DNA of 64,000 bases from Pseudaeromonas paramecii (GTDB taxonomy: Bacteria > Pseudomonadota > Gammaproteobacteria > Enterobacterales > Aeromonadaceae), in the NCBI RefSeq assembly GCF_039540575.1, contig NZ_BAABFC010000014.1, positions 124,001 to 188,000 of the forward strand, given 5' to 3'. Within the stretch, counting starts at the first letter, position 1, and each line of letters starts with the position of its first letter. Below, one piece after another: positions 1 to 7,915 of the stretch. A program made the position numbers and the translations under genes. The notes under the pieces are model-generated. The model saw nothing but the letters and a program-made list of their open reading frames with translations. It searched no databases and was not told the origin of the DNA.

Positions 1-254
1 CGCTGACCCCGGCTCCCACCCTCTCGGTGGACAAGGACAACCGCACCATCAGCTTCGACTTCCCCAGCCAAGCCTTGGGACGGCCCGACAGCCTGGACGG
101 CATCCAGTTCTATGTCACCACCTGGGATCTCGATGGCCTCTCCAGCAGCTATCGTCCGCTACAACCCGAGGCGGGCAACTGGAACTTCAGCGGTGGCGCC
201 AGCAGCGAACCCCTGATCTGGGACGAGCTGCCCCTGCTGACCCTGAGCGAATAA
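1..254 (+). CDS. C-terminal end of a glucodextranase-like secreted protein (partial)
   Basis: The reading frame is open to the left edge, first full codon at base 3, and ends at TAA 252-254, so only about 83 C-terminal residues are visible. They read as a beta-rich domain with the phrases FYVTTWD, DGLSSSYRPL and GGASSEPLIWD. This resembles the C-terminal DOMON-like module of glucodextranase and related alpha-glucan enzymes (family knowledge, judged by eye). Such proteins are usually exported. The catalytic part lies outside the window, so the enzyme cannot be named firmly. A clean intrinsic terminator follows. Confidence 0.55.
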   Translation, partial: LTPAPTLSVDKDNRTISFDFPSQALGRPDSLDGIQFYVTTWDLDGLSSSYRPLQPEAGNWNFSGGASSEPLIWDELPLLTLSE

Positions 255-277
255 CCTTAGCCTCAACCTAGCGACCA

Positions 278-306
278 ACCGGAGCCATTATGGCTCCGGT
301 TTTTTT
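278..306 (+). terminator. Intrinsic terminator after the glucodextranase-like gene
   Basis: A perfect 10-bp stem (ACCGGAGCCA at 278-287 with TGGCTCCGGT at 291-300) and a TTA loop are followed by a run of seven T at 300-306. It lies 24 bp after the stop codon. Confidence 0.85.
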
Positions 307-492
307 ATGCCTGGCCTGAGCCCCCGGGATCGCCACGGTGAACCACAATGACAGCGCACCGGCATACGGCGAGCCACCTTGCACGCCGCTTATTCCTCAC
401 GCCTCGGCAGCCCCTGGTCAAACCCGCCGGGCGCCAGGGACTGGACGCCCCAGCCCACACGGGAGGCTGGCATCAGCCGGAAATAAAGGGAC

Positions 493-519
493 AAAAAAAC
501 CGGCGCCTAAGCGCCGGTT
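493..519 (-). terminator. Intrinsic terminator after pomB
   Basis: Read on the minus strand this is CCGGCGC, loop TTAG, GCGCCGG followed by seven or more T (A-run at 493-499 on the plus strand). It lies about 20 bp after the pomB stop codon and ends the pomAB unit. Bases 307-492 show no supported gene. Confidence 0.85.
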
Positions 520-539
520 GGGGGGAGGGACAGGGGCCA

Positions 540-1472
540 CTAGGGGGCGTTGCCCGCCTCGATGGGCTGAGAGTACTTGGGCTTGCCCTGGGCGACGGTG
601 ATCTCCACCCGACGATTTTGCCGACGATTGGCCACCGTATTGTTCGGCACCCTGGGCTGGGTATCGGCCAGCCCTTGAATGATCAGCCGGTTATGGTCAA
701 AGTCCTGCACCATCAGCATCTGGTTGGCCACCGCCAGGGCCCGCTGCACCGACAGATCCCAGTTATTCTGGAACAACTCGTTGTGCACTATGCCGCTGTC
801 GGTATGGCCGGAGACGGTGATCTCGCCGGGCACGTCCTTGAGCAGGGTGGCTATCTTGCGCACCACGGGCCAGAACTTGGGCTGCAGGAAGGCGGAGCCG
901 GCGGGGAAGGAGGCATTCTCCTTGATGCGGATCACCAACTGCTGCCCCAGGGCTTCCACCTCAATCGAGCCATCGCTCACCTGTTCATTCAGCTGATCCA
1001 CCATCATCTTAGCCGCCTCTTTCATCATCTGGGCCTGGCTGTCACTGTCGGAGGCCGCCTCAGCGCTGGACTCGGTCACCTGGGTCGCCTTGCTCTGGCC
1101 GCCGCTCTCCTGACCGGCTTCCTTCTGCTGACCACCGGACTTGTCCTCCTGGCCGGGCTGGAATTCCAGCTCGGTCTGGGTCAGCTCCGAGGTCTGCTGC
1201 ATCATGGTGTCGATGGGGGTGGGCTCGGGGCGGCCGGGGCGGAACTCCAGCGCGATGACGGAGGTGCCCTTGGGAATGTCTTTCACCTCCAGCACATTCT
1301 GCACGCCGAAGGCATTGAGCATGGAGCCTGCCACCTGCTTGTACTTGAGCACGTCCATCTCCGAAAAGGAGAGCAACAACACGAAGAAGCACATCAGCAG
1401 GGTCATCAAATCGGCAAAGGTGCCCATGTAGGCCGGCAGGCCGGGGGGAGGGCAGTTGCACTTGTTGGCCAT
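540..1472 (-). CDS. pomB: Sodium-type flagellar motor stator protein PomB (MotB family)
   Basis: 310 residues. It anchors the stator to peptidoglycan and, with PomA, forms the ion channel that drives the flagellar motor. A short cytoplasmic N-terminus leads into one membrane helix carrying the ion-binding aspartate in TFADLMTLL (Asp21). A low-complexity linker follows (about 80-150), then an OmpA/MotB peptidoglycan-binding domain (about 175-300) with SGHTDS and NRRVEI-type motifs. The start ATG has GGAG five bases upstream. It lies 9 bp after pomA. The sodium assignment rests on the overall PomB-like sequence and the PomA partner, not on a measured ion. Confidence 0.93.
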   Translation of the reverse strand: MANKCNCPPPGLPAYMGTFADLMTLLMCFFVLLLSFSEMDVLKYKQVAGSMLNAFGVQNVLEVKDIPKGTSVIALEFRPGRPEPTPIDTMMQQTSELTQTELEFQPGQEDKSGGQQKEAGQESGGQSKATQVTESSAEAASDSDSQAQMMKEAAKMMVDQLNEQVSDGSIEVEALGQQLVIRIKENASFPAGSAFLQPKFWPVVRKIATLLKDVPGEITVSGHTDSGIVHNELFQNNWDLSVQRALAVANQMLMVQDFDHNRLIIQGLADTQPRVPNNTVANRRQNRRVEITVAQGKPKYSQPIEAGNAP

Positions 1473-1481
1473 GGCCGCTCC

Positions 1482-2240
1482 TTACTCGGCGCCGGTCTGG
1501 CGCTTGGACTCGGCCAGGTAGTTTTTCAACATGGCTTCGATGACCCGCGGGTTCTGACCGTCCTGGATCCCCAGGATGGCATCCAGGATCAGGGCACGGT
1601 TGAGGGCCTCCTCACCACTGCGCAGCTCCAGCTTGTCCGCCACCGGAATGAGGAACATGTTGGCCATGATGGCGCCGTAGAGGGTGGTCAACAAGGCCAC
1701 CGCCATGGCCGGCCCGATGGACTTGGGGTCATCCATGTTGGAGAGCATGGCCACCAGCCCCACCAGGGTACCTATCATCCCCATGGCCGGGCCCAAATCC
1801 GCCAGGGCACGAAACACCTTGATGGCGCTGGTGTGCCGCGCCTCGGTCAGGTCGATGTCCTTCTCCAGCACGGAGCGCACCACCTCGGCATCGTGGCCAT
1901 CCACCAGCATGTCGATGCCCTTCTTCATGAAGGTGTTGGGGATCTCCGCCGCCTCTAACGCCAGAAAGCCGCCTTTGCGCGCCGCATCCGCCAGCTCCAC
2001 CGCCTTGATGATGAGATCTTCAGGCTTCTCCGTCTTGAACATGAAGGCCTTCATCACCACCTTGAGGGCACCAAAAAACTGGCCCAGGTTGAATTTCATC
2101 ATGGCGATGAAGATGGCACCCACCACTGTGATCAAGATGGAGGGCACGTCCACGAACATGGTCAGGGAGCCACCCAGTATCATGGCCCAGATCACCACCC
2201 CGAAGCCTACCACCACACCGATCAGCGTTGCTAAATCCAC
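1482..2240 (-). CDS. pomA: Sodium-type flagellar motor stator protein PomA (MotA family)
   Basis: 252 residues with four membrane helices and the large cytoplasmic loop typical of MotA/PomA. The N-terminus (MDLATLIG) and the stretches GKGIDMLVDGHDA-like, GPAMGMIGTLVGLVAML and LLTTLYGAI match the Vibrio PomA pattern closely. The loop contacts the FliG rotor ring. The start is GTG with AGGAG six bases upstream; no ATG fits better. First gene of the pomA-pomB pair, which is expected to be co-transcribed. A sigma-28-like promoter lies about 120 bp upstream, fitting late flagellar expression. Confidence 0.93.
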   Translation of the reverse strand: MDLATLIGVVVGFGVVIWAMILGGSLTMFVDVPSILITVVGAIFIAMMKFNLGQFFGALKVVMKAFMFKTEKPEDLIIKAVELADAARKGGFLALEAAEIPNTFMKKGIDMLVDGHDAEVVRSVLEKDIDLTEARHTSAIKVFRALADLGPAMGMIGTLVGLVAMLSNMDDPKSIGPAMAVALLTTLYGAIMANMFLIPVADKLELRSGEEALNRALILDAILGIQDGQNPRVIEAMLKNYLAESKRQTGAE

Positions 2241-2358
2241 ATTGCACTCCTACTGCTTGCCATCTGCCCATCCTTGTCAGAACGGTTGGCCGCCATCATC
2301 GTCTGGCCGGATTCTCCCCGATCGGCTCAGCACAGGCAACCGAGGATGGCCTTCTTAC

Positions 2359-2384
2359 ATATCGGCTCATTTGACAATACTTTA
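2359..2384 (-). promoter_or_regulatory. Candidate sigma-28 (FliA) promoter for pomAB
   Basis: On the minus strand TAAAGTAT (2384-2377) and GCCGATAT (2366-2359) are separated by 10 bases. This matches the flagellar sigma-28 pattern TAAA-N15-GCCGATAA with one base less spacing. The pomA GTG is about 118 bases downstream of the -10 box. Position and orientation fit a late flagellar class promoter. The rest of 2241-2487 is a divergent promoter region with no gene. Confidence 0.65.
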
Positions 2385-2487
2385 GCCTGCCGCCGAAGTT
2401 TATCGCCGGTTGGCGATCCTCCTCCCCCATTTCGGGCAGAGAGTGTTAAGATGACGCCACTTTTTTACACCCCCGTCGGAGTCAAGC

Positions 2488-2727
2488 ATGGCCGCCCGTA
2501 AAGCCCCTGTCGCCAGTTTCGACCAAACCATGCAGGATCTGGAGCAGATAGTGCAGCAGTTGGAACAAGGCGACCTGCCCCTGGAAGAAGCCATCAAGCA
2601 GTTTGAACACGGCATCGCCTTGGTGCACAGTGGCCAACAGGCCCTGGCCCAGGCGGAACAGAAGGTGCAGATACTGCTGGATGGTCAGACACTAGCCCCC
2701 TTCAGCCCGGAAGCAGGAGAAGAATAA
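2488..2727 (+). CDS. xseB: Exodeoxyribonuclease VII small subunit
   Basis: 79 residues, the usual length for XseB. It carries the family pattern FDQTMQDLEQIVQQLEQGDLPLEEAIKQFEHG, two antiparallel helices that bind XseA; the pair degrades single-stranded DNA from either end in the cytoplasm. The start ATG has GGAG six bases upstream. Its stop TAA (2725-2727) directly abuts the GTG of ispA, so the two are translationally linked. Order xseB-ispA-dxs is conserved in enterobacteria and relatives. Confidence 0.95.
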   Translation: MAARKAPVASFDQTMQDLEQIVQQLEQGDLPLEEAIKQFEHGIALVHSGQQALAQAEQKVQILLDGQTLAPFSPEAGEE

Positions 2728-3618
2728 GTGGCCCTGGATGCCTTCTCTCAACATTATCGGCAACGGGTGGATGGCCAGCTGCAGGCGCAGCTTAATGCCC
2801 TGCCCGAACTGGCACCGCGCCTCAAGGCCGCCATGTCCCACGGCCTGCTGCTGGGCGGCAAGCGTGTGCGTCCCTTTCTGGTGTACGCCGTGGGCCACAT
2901 GCTGGGCATTGCCGATGAGGTGTTGGACGCACCGGCCGCCGCCATCGAGTGCATCCATGCCTACTCCCTGATCCACGACGATCTGCCGGCCATGGACGAT
3001 GACGATCTGCGCCGTGGCCACCCGACGGTGCACAAGGCCTTTGACGAGGCCAGTGCCGTGCTGGCCGGCGATGCCTTGCAAACCCTGGCCTTCAGCCTGC
3101 TGACCGACGGCCCCATGCCGGGCATCAGCGCCGGGCAACGACTGGCCATGGTCTCGGCCCTGGCCAAGGCCTCTGGCTATCTGGGGATGTGCGGCGGACA
3201 GGCACTGGATCTGGCGGCCGAGGGCCAACAGGTACCCTTGGCCCAGCTGGAGCAGATCCACCGCCACAAGACGGGGGCACTGATCGAATGCGCCGTCACC
3301 CTGGGTGCCCTGTGTCAGGCACAGATCACCCCGGCCACCCTGGCGGCGCTGCAGCGCTACGCCAGCGCCATCGGCCTGGCATTCCAGGTGCAGGATGACA
3401 TACTGGATATCGTCGGCGATACCCAAACCCTGGGTAAACCGCAGGGCTCCGATCTGGCGCTGGAAAAGAGCACCTACCCCAGTCTGCTGGGGCTCGAAGC
3501 CGCCCAGGCCCTGGCCGCCCAACTGCACGATCAGGCGATTGCCGCATTGGCCGAGCTACCCTATGACACCCATATTCTGCACGCGTTCGCCGACTACATA
3601 GTCGAGCGGAACCACTGA
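2728..3618 (+). CDS. ispA: Farnesyl diphosphate synthase (geranyltranstransferase)
   Basis: 296 residues, family length. It condenses isopentenyl diphosphate with dimethylallyl and geranyl diphosphate to give farnesyl diphosphate for quinones and undecaprenyl carriers. Both aspartate-rich magnesium sites are present: DDLPAMDDDD (first, FARM) and DDILD (second). GGKRVRPFL and the chain-length region before the first motif are typical. The start is GTG immediately after the xseB stop. The stop TGA overlaps the ATG of dxs (TGATG), so the three genes form one unit. Confidence 0.95.
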   Translation: MALDAFSQHYRQRVDGQLQAQLNALPELAPRLKAAMSHGLLLGGKRVRPFLVYAVGHMLGIADEVLDAPAAAIECIHAYSLIHDDLPAMDDDDLRRGHPTVHKAFDEASAVLAGDALQTLAFSLLTDGPMPGISAGQRLAMVSALAKASGYLGMCGGQALDLAAEGQQVPLAQLEQIHRHKTGALIECAVTLGALCQAQITPATLAALQRYASAIGLAFQVQDDILDIVGDTQTLGKPQGSDLALEKSTYPSLLGLEAAQALAAQLHDQAIAALAELPYDTHILHAFADYIVERNH

Positions 3619-5513
3619 TGATAATGACAAGATCCATGAGCCTCGATATCACCGATTACCCGACGCTGGGCCTGGCCAACACGCCGGACGAGCTGCGTCT
3701 GCTGCCGGCCGACCGCCTGGAGGCCCTCAGCGAAGAGCTGCGCCGCTACCTGCTGGCGTCGGTGAGCAAAAGCAGCGGCCACCTGGCCTCCGGTCTGGGG
3801 GTGGTGGAGCTGACCATAGCCCTGCACTACGTCTACGACACCCCCTTCGACCGCCTGATCTGGGATGTGGGCCACCAGGCCTACCCCCACAAGATACTGA
3901 CCGGTCGCCGCGACCGGCTGCACACCATACGCCAGAAGGATGGGCTACATCCCTTCCCCTGGCGGGAGGAGAGTGAGTTTGATCCCCTGAGCGTAGGGCA
4001 CTCCAGCACCTCCATCGGTGCCGCCCTGGGCATGGCCATCGCCGCCCGCCGCGAAGGCCAGGGCCGCAAGGTGGTGGCGGTGATCGGCGACGGGGCCCTC
4101 ACCGCCGGCATGGCCTTCGAGGCCCTCAACCATGCCGGGGATCTGCACGAGGATCTGCTGGTGGTGCTCAACGACAACGAGATGTCCATCTCGGAAAACG
4201 TCGGGGCGCTGAACAACCACCTGGCCCGCTGGCTGTCGGGCTCCCTGTACAGCAGCCTGCGCGAAGGCGGCAAGAAGGTGCTGTCCGGCCTGCCGCCGGT
4301 CAAGGAGCTGGCGCGCCGCGCCGAGGAGCACCTCAAGGGCATGGTGATCCCGGGCACCCTGTTCGAGGAGTTCGGCTTCAACTACATAGGGCCGGTGGAC
4401 GGCCACGATCTGCCCACCCTCATCGAGACCCTCAAGAACATGCGTCAGCTCAAGGGACCCCAGCTGCTGCATGTGATGACCAAGAAGGGCAAGGGCTACG
4501 AACCGGCGGAAAAAGACCCCATCGGCTACCATGGTGTGCCCAAGTTCAATCCGGAAGAGGATTGCCTGCCGGCCACCCAGGGCGGCCATCCCGGCTTCTC
4601 CACCATCTTCGGCCAGTGGTTGTGTGACATGGCGGCAGCCGACTCGCGCCTCATCGGCATCACGCCGGCCATGCGGGAAGGCTCCGGCATGGTGGAATTC
4701 TCCCAGCGTTTCTCGGATCGCTACTTCGATGTGGCCATCGCCGAGCAGCATGCGGTGACCCTGGCTGCCGGCTTGGCCATCCAGGGGCAGAAACCCGTGG
4801 TGGCCATCTACTCGAGCTTCATGCAACGGGCCTATGACCAGATCATCCACGATGTGGCCCTGCAAAAGCTGCCGGTGCTGTTCGCCATCGACCGGGCGGG
4901 CATCGTCGGCGCCGACGGTCCCACCCACCAGGGGGCGTTTGACTTGAGCTTCCTGCGGGCCATTCCCAACCTGGTGATCATGACCCCCTCGGATGAGGAC
5001 GAGTGCCGCCAGATGCTCTACACCGGCTACCAGCACACCGGGCCGGCGGCGGTGCGTTATCCCCGCGGTCATGCCGGCGGCACAGTGCCCCAGCAGACCA
5101 TGACGGCCCTGCCCATCGGCCGAGCCCGGTTGCGGCGTCAGGGCAACAGCGGCCTGGCCATCCTGGCCTTCGGCACCCTGCTGCAACAGGCCAAACCGGT
5201 GGCCGAGCAGCTGGATGCCACCCTGGTGGACATGCGCTTCGTCAAGCCACTGGATACCGCGCTGCTCTCCGAGTTGCTCGGCACCCATGACCAGTGGGTG
5301 ACGCTGGAAGAGAATGCCCTGATGGGTGGAGCCGGTTCGGCGATCAACGACTGGCTGATGCAGCAGGCAGCCCGCCCGGCGGTGCTCAACCTGGGGCTGC
5401 CGGATCGCTTCATCGAGCAGGGAACCCAGCAGGAAATCCTGCAGTTGCTGGAACTGGACAGTGCGGGGATCCTCGCTCAGATCAGCCGCTGGCAAGCCCG
5501 CCAGGCAGGCTAG
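3618..5513 (+). CDS. dxs: 1-deoxy-D-xylulose-5-phosphate synthase
   Basis: 631 residues. A thiamine diphosphate enzyme that joins pyruvate and glyceraldehyde 3-phosphate, the entry step of the MEP isoprenoid pathway. Visible landmarks are the catalytic His region DVGHQAYPHKIL, the TPP motif GDGALTAGMAFEALN...NDNEMSIS, and the C-terminal transketolase part with MREGSG and AIAEQHAV. The ATG at 3618 overlaps the ispA stop. An inner ATG at 3636 aligns with the usual Dxs N-terminus (MSLDI), so the true protein may be 625 residues; neither start has a strong ribosome site. Dxs and IspA act in the same pathway. Confidence 0.95.
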   Translation: MIMTRSMSLDITDYPTLGLANTPDELRLLPADRLEALSEELRRYLLASVSKSSGHLASGLGVVELTIALHYVYDTPFDRLIWDVGHQAYPHKILTGRRDRLHTIRQKDGLHPFPWREESEFDPLSVGHSSTSIGAALGMAIAARREGQGRKVVAVIGDGALTAGMAFEALNHAGDLHEDLLVVLNDNEMSISENVGALNNHLARWLSGSLYSSLREGGKKVLSGLPPVKELARRAEEHLKGMVIPGTLFEEFGFNYIGPVDGHDLPTLIETLKNMRQLKGPQLLHVMTKKGKGYEPAEKDPIGYHGVPKFNPEEDCLPATQGGHPGFSTIFGQWLCDMAAADSRLIGITPAMREGSGMVEFSQRFSDRYFDVAIAEQHAVTLAAGLAIQGQKPVVAIYSSFMQRAYDQIIHDVALQKLPVLFAIDRAGIVGADGPTHQGAFDLSFLRAIPNLVIMTPSDEDECRQMLYTGYQHTGPAAVRYPRGHAGGTVPQQTMTALPIGRARLRRQGNSGLAILAFGTLLQQAKPVAEQLDATLVDMRFVKPLDTALLSELLGTHDQWVTLEENALMGGAGSAINDWLMQQAARPAVLNLGLPDRFIEQGTQQEILQLLELDSAGILAQISRWQARQAG

Positions 5514-5528
5514 TCAGCCAGAAGAAGA

Positions 5529-5551
5529 AGGCGCCAATAGGCGCCTTTTTT
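5529..5551 (+). terminator. Intrinsic terminator after dxs
   Basis: Stem AGGCGCC (5529-5535), loop AATA, GGCGCCT (5540-5546) and six T. It lies 16 bp after the dxs stop. Read on the minus strand, where the DUF1127 gene ends, the tail is CTTCTTCTTC, so termination there would be weaker. Confidence 0.85.
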
Positions 5552-5584
5552 AGCTCTCCAACACAGGGGGCCAGGCCCCCTGCC

Positions 5585-5833
5585 TCATCTTTGCCTGGGC
5601 CATCTGTGCCGCTGACGGGTGCGACACACCAGGCGCAGAGCTTCACGCTGCTTGAGCTCCAGGGCGCGCCCCAGGCCATCCTCGTCCAGCCCCACATCCC
5701 GCAACAGGTGGGGGGTGGCGTAACGCATGGCATCGCGGGCGGCACGGCGCTCGGCTTGCAGACGGGATTGCTCCAGGGCCAGATCGGCCTTGACGCACAA
5801 CAGGGCAAGATTCATCAAGATAGAACGACGCAT
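5585..5833 (-). CDS. Small DUF1127 (YjiS-like) domain protein
   Basis: 82 residues. The middle reads ERRAARDAMRYATPHLLRDVGLD, the short Arg-rich helix pair ending in LRD(I/V)GL that defines DUF1127. Small proteins with this domain are suspected RNA- or regulator-binding factors in proteobacteria; no function can be given for this one. Start ATG with GGAGA eight bases upstream, but this site is half of a 6-bp hairpin (5840-5860). It is preceded by a 27-codon ORF with a very strong ribosome site and a candidate promoter, suggesting controlled translation. Confidence 0.75.
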   Translation of the reverse strand: MRRSILMNLALLCVKADLALEQSRLQAERRAARDAMRYATPHLLRDVGLDEDGLGRALELKQREALRLVCRTRQRHRWPRQR

Positions 5834-5839
5834 GATTTA

Positions 5840-5860
5840 GTCTCCAACAGTTTGGGAGAC
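5840..5860 (-). promoter_or_regulatory. Hairpin covering the ribosome site of the DUF1127 gene
   Basis: On the minus strand GTCTCC (5860-5855) pairs with GGAGAC (5845-5840) around a 9-base loop. GGAGA is the only good ribosome site for the ATG at 5833. A second 7-bp GC-rich stem (GGCCGCG/CGCGGCC, 5895-5914) lies just upstream. Together they could hide the start of the DUF1127 message. Confidence 0.5.
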
Positions 5861-5928
5861 CGCGGGCGGGGCGAAGGGAAACGGAGATCCCACTGGCCGC
5901 GCTGTACCGCGGCCTGGGATAAAAAGGA

Positions 5929-6012
5929 TCAGGCAGCGGATCGTTGGGCGGTATCCGGGTTGGCGGAGGATGCATGACGACTGACGGACATCAGATGCCG
6001 ATTCTGTTTCAT
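5929..6012 (-). CDS. 27-residue small ORF upstream of the DUF1127 gene
   Basis: An ATG at 6012-6010 is preceded by TAAGGAGG five bases upstream, one of the strongest ribosome sites in the window, and ends at TGA 5931-5929. The peptide starts MKQNRHLMSVSRHAS and is basic and polar with no membrane helix. It lies 95 bp ahead of the DUF1127 ORF on the same strand, downstream of a candidate promoter (6062-6090). It could be a leader peptide coupling translation to the downstream gene or a small protein in its own right. Not recognised as a known family. Confidence 0.4.
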   Translation of the reverse strand: MKQNRHLMSVSRHASSANPDTAQRSAA

Positions 6013-6061
6013 GCTTGCCTCCTTACCGGGTGGTAACCGCGTCGATCCTGACTGCCCGAGC

Positions 6062-6090
6062 AGTATGCCCAATCGCCCACAGCATGACAA
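6062..6090 (-). promoter_or_regulatory. Candidate sigma-70 promoter for the small ORF and DUF1127 gene
   Basis: On the minus strand TTGTCA (6090-6085), 17 bases, then CATACT (6067-6062). The small ORF starts about 50 bases downstream. The rest of 6091-6350 is AT-rich intergenic sequence with no convincing gene. Confidence 0.4.
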
Positions 6091-6370
6091 TGGGGTCATT
6101 CGTCACCTAACTGGCATCATTAAGGCATTTTTAGCCACAAATTTAGATGGTTATTTTAACAAGTGCGCTAATCACAGCGCGAATATCCAAAATGCGCAGC
6201 CTATCGCAGATGCGGACGCAGGATCCGCCAAATCGGCAGGCCATTCACGACGCGTAAAAATTTCTATTGCTCGGGGAAACCCATAAAAAAGCCGTGGCGA
6301 CTGACGACACTCCGCTTACAAATCCTTAAGATGAGCTGGACTATGCCAGCTTGTGGAGCCCAGCCATACC

Positions 6371-7915
6371 ATGATGCCATCCCATGACTTCAGCCTGCTC
6401 AGCTGGCTGCTGTTCTTCTCCGCCGGGCTGATGCTGGGGCTGGCGCTGTTTTCCAGCCGACAGCGCCACTACCCGGTCGCCCACTGGTTTACCTGGCTGG
6501 CCCTGGCCATGTCCCTCTATAGTCTGGGTTATGGCATGGAGCTGGCGACCGGCGATCTGGTGCAGCTCAAATTCTGGCTCAACGTTGAATTCCTCGGCGC
6601 CACCTTCCTACCGGCCCTGCTGTTGCTGCTGAGCTATGCCTATCAGTACCATCGTCATCCCCCCATGACCTACCGGCTGCTGCTGTTAGGCACCAGTGCC
6701 GTCAACTTGGCCATCCAGCTGGGCAACGACTATCACCATCTCAATCTGGTGGACATTCAGTTCAGCGTCACCGATGGCCTGACCCTGAGCCAGCTAACCT
6801 TCGGCCCCTGGTACTACCTTCATCTGCTCTATGCCAACCTGGCCTCTCTGGTAACCCTGCTGGTCTTTTACCGGAACTGGCGCCGCTCCGCGCGGTTTCA
6901 CAGTCGTCAGGCCCTGGCGCTGCTCTGCGGCGCCGCCATCCCCTGGCTGGGCTACCTCATCAGCCTGGCCCCCCTGACCAACCAGCTACAGCTGGACTGG
7001 TGCGTCATGAGCTTTGGATTCAGTGGCATCTGCTTCAGCTATGGCCTGTTTCGCTACCGCTTCACCCATCTGCCGCCCATTGGTCGCGAACAGGTGTTTG
7101 ACGAGATCAGCGAGGCGGTGGTGGTGCTGGACAGTCATGGGCGATTGCTTGACTTCAACCAGCAGGCGGTCAACCTGTACCCCGCCCTCAGCCGCACCCT
7201 CATCGGCACCGCCAGCGAACCCCTGCTCAAGGAGCTGTTGCCCCTGCTGCAACAAGACAGCCAGGCTAGAGCCAGTCTGACGAAACAGGGCCGGCAATAC
7301 GAGGTGCGTTGCCATCGCATCCGCCAGGAGGGGCCCCATACGGTGGGCTATGCCCTGCTGATGCACGATGTCACAGACCGTCATCAGCTGCTGTTACAGC
7401 TGCGGCACCAGGCAGAAGTGGATGAGCTGACCGGGGTGAACAACCGCCGCAAGATCCTCAGTCTGCTGGAGGAGGCCATCGCCCAGCTCTGGCAAGAGGG
7501 CCACCGTCAGCCCCTGAGCCTGATCCTGTTCGACCTGGACTTCTTCAAGCGGCTCAACGACAGCCAGGGCCATCAATTAGGCGATCAGATGCTCAAGCGG
7601 CTGGCCAGTCTGGTACAGGAGACGCTGATGCCCGGTGAGGCATTGGGCCGCTATGGCGGGGATGAGTTTCTGTTGCTGTTGCCTGGCAAGACCCCCTCGG
7701 AGGCCCTTGCGCTGGCCCAGCGACTCAACCAGCTCATCCAGCAGCAGCTGACCCTGAGCCTCAGCCTGGGGGTGGCGGGCTATCAGTTGCAGGACTCGGC
7801 CCACAGCTTGATCCAGCGGGCGGATCTGGCCTTGTATCAGGCCAAGGCAAAAGGCAGAGGCCAGGCCTGCCAACTGGCAGACACTGGCCTCCTTGCGGAC
7901 GAGGGGCTGGCTTAG
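6371..7915 (+). CDS. Membrane diguanylate cyclase: 7TM sensor, PAS, GGDEF
   Basis: About 514 residues from ATG 6371; a GTG at 6353 is an alternative start. Seven hydrophobic helices fill roughly 1-210, in the pattern of the HisKA_7TM sensor found on histidine kinases and cyclases. A PAS-like segment follows (about 225-330, EISEAVVVLDSHGRLLDFN) and then a GGDEF domain with the intact active site RYGGDEF. The GGDEF domain makes c-di-GMP from two GTP. The upstream product-inhibition site RxxD is not evident (MPGE in its place), so feedback inhibition may be absent. Its TAG stop overlaps the stop of the convergent permease gene by 4 bp. Confidence 0.88.
   Translation: MMPSHDFSLLSWLLFFSAGLMLGLALFSSRQRHYPVAHWFTWLALAMSLYSLGYGMELATGDLVQLKFWLNVEFLGATFLPALLLLLSYAYQYHRHPPMTYRLLLLGTSAVNLAIQLGNDYHHLNLVDIQFSVTDGLTLSQLTFGPWYYLHLLYANLASLVTLLVFYRNWRRSARFHSRQALALLCGAAIPWLGYLISLAPLTNQLQLDWCVMSFGFSGICFSYGLFRYRFTHLPPIGREQVFDEISEAVVVLDSHGRLLDFNQQAVNLYPALSRTLIGTASEPLLKELLPLLQQDSQARASLTKQGRQYEVRCHRIRQEGPHTVGYALLMHDVTDRHQLLLQLRHQAEVDELTGVNNRRKILSLLEEAIAQLWQEGHRQPLSLILFDLDFFKRLNDSQGHQLGDQMLKRLASLVQETLMPGEALGRYGGDEFLLLLPGKTPSEALALAQRLNQLIQQQLTLSLSLGVAGYQLQDSAHSLIQRADLALYQAKAKGRGQACQLADTGLLADEGLA

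Noticed and set aside
348..1958. A 536-codon plus-strand ORF opposite pomB-pomA.
   Set aside because: It is His/Gly/Gln-rich, has no family resemblance and mirrors two well-conserved genes; such antisense ORFs are common in GC-rich DNA.
6011..6286. A 91-codon plus-strand ORF in the region between the DUF1127 gene and the cyclase gene.
   Set aside because: No ribosome site and no coding character; the region is better explained as a minus-strand promoter and leader.
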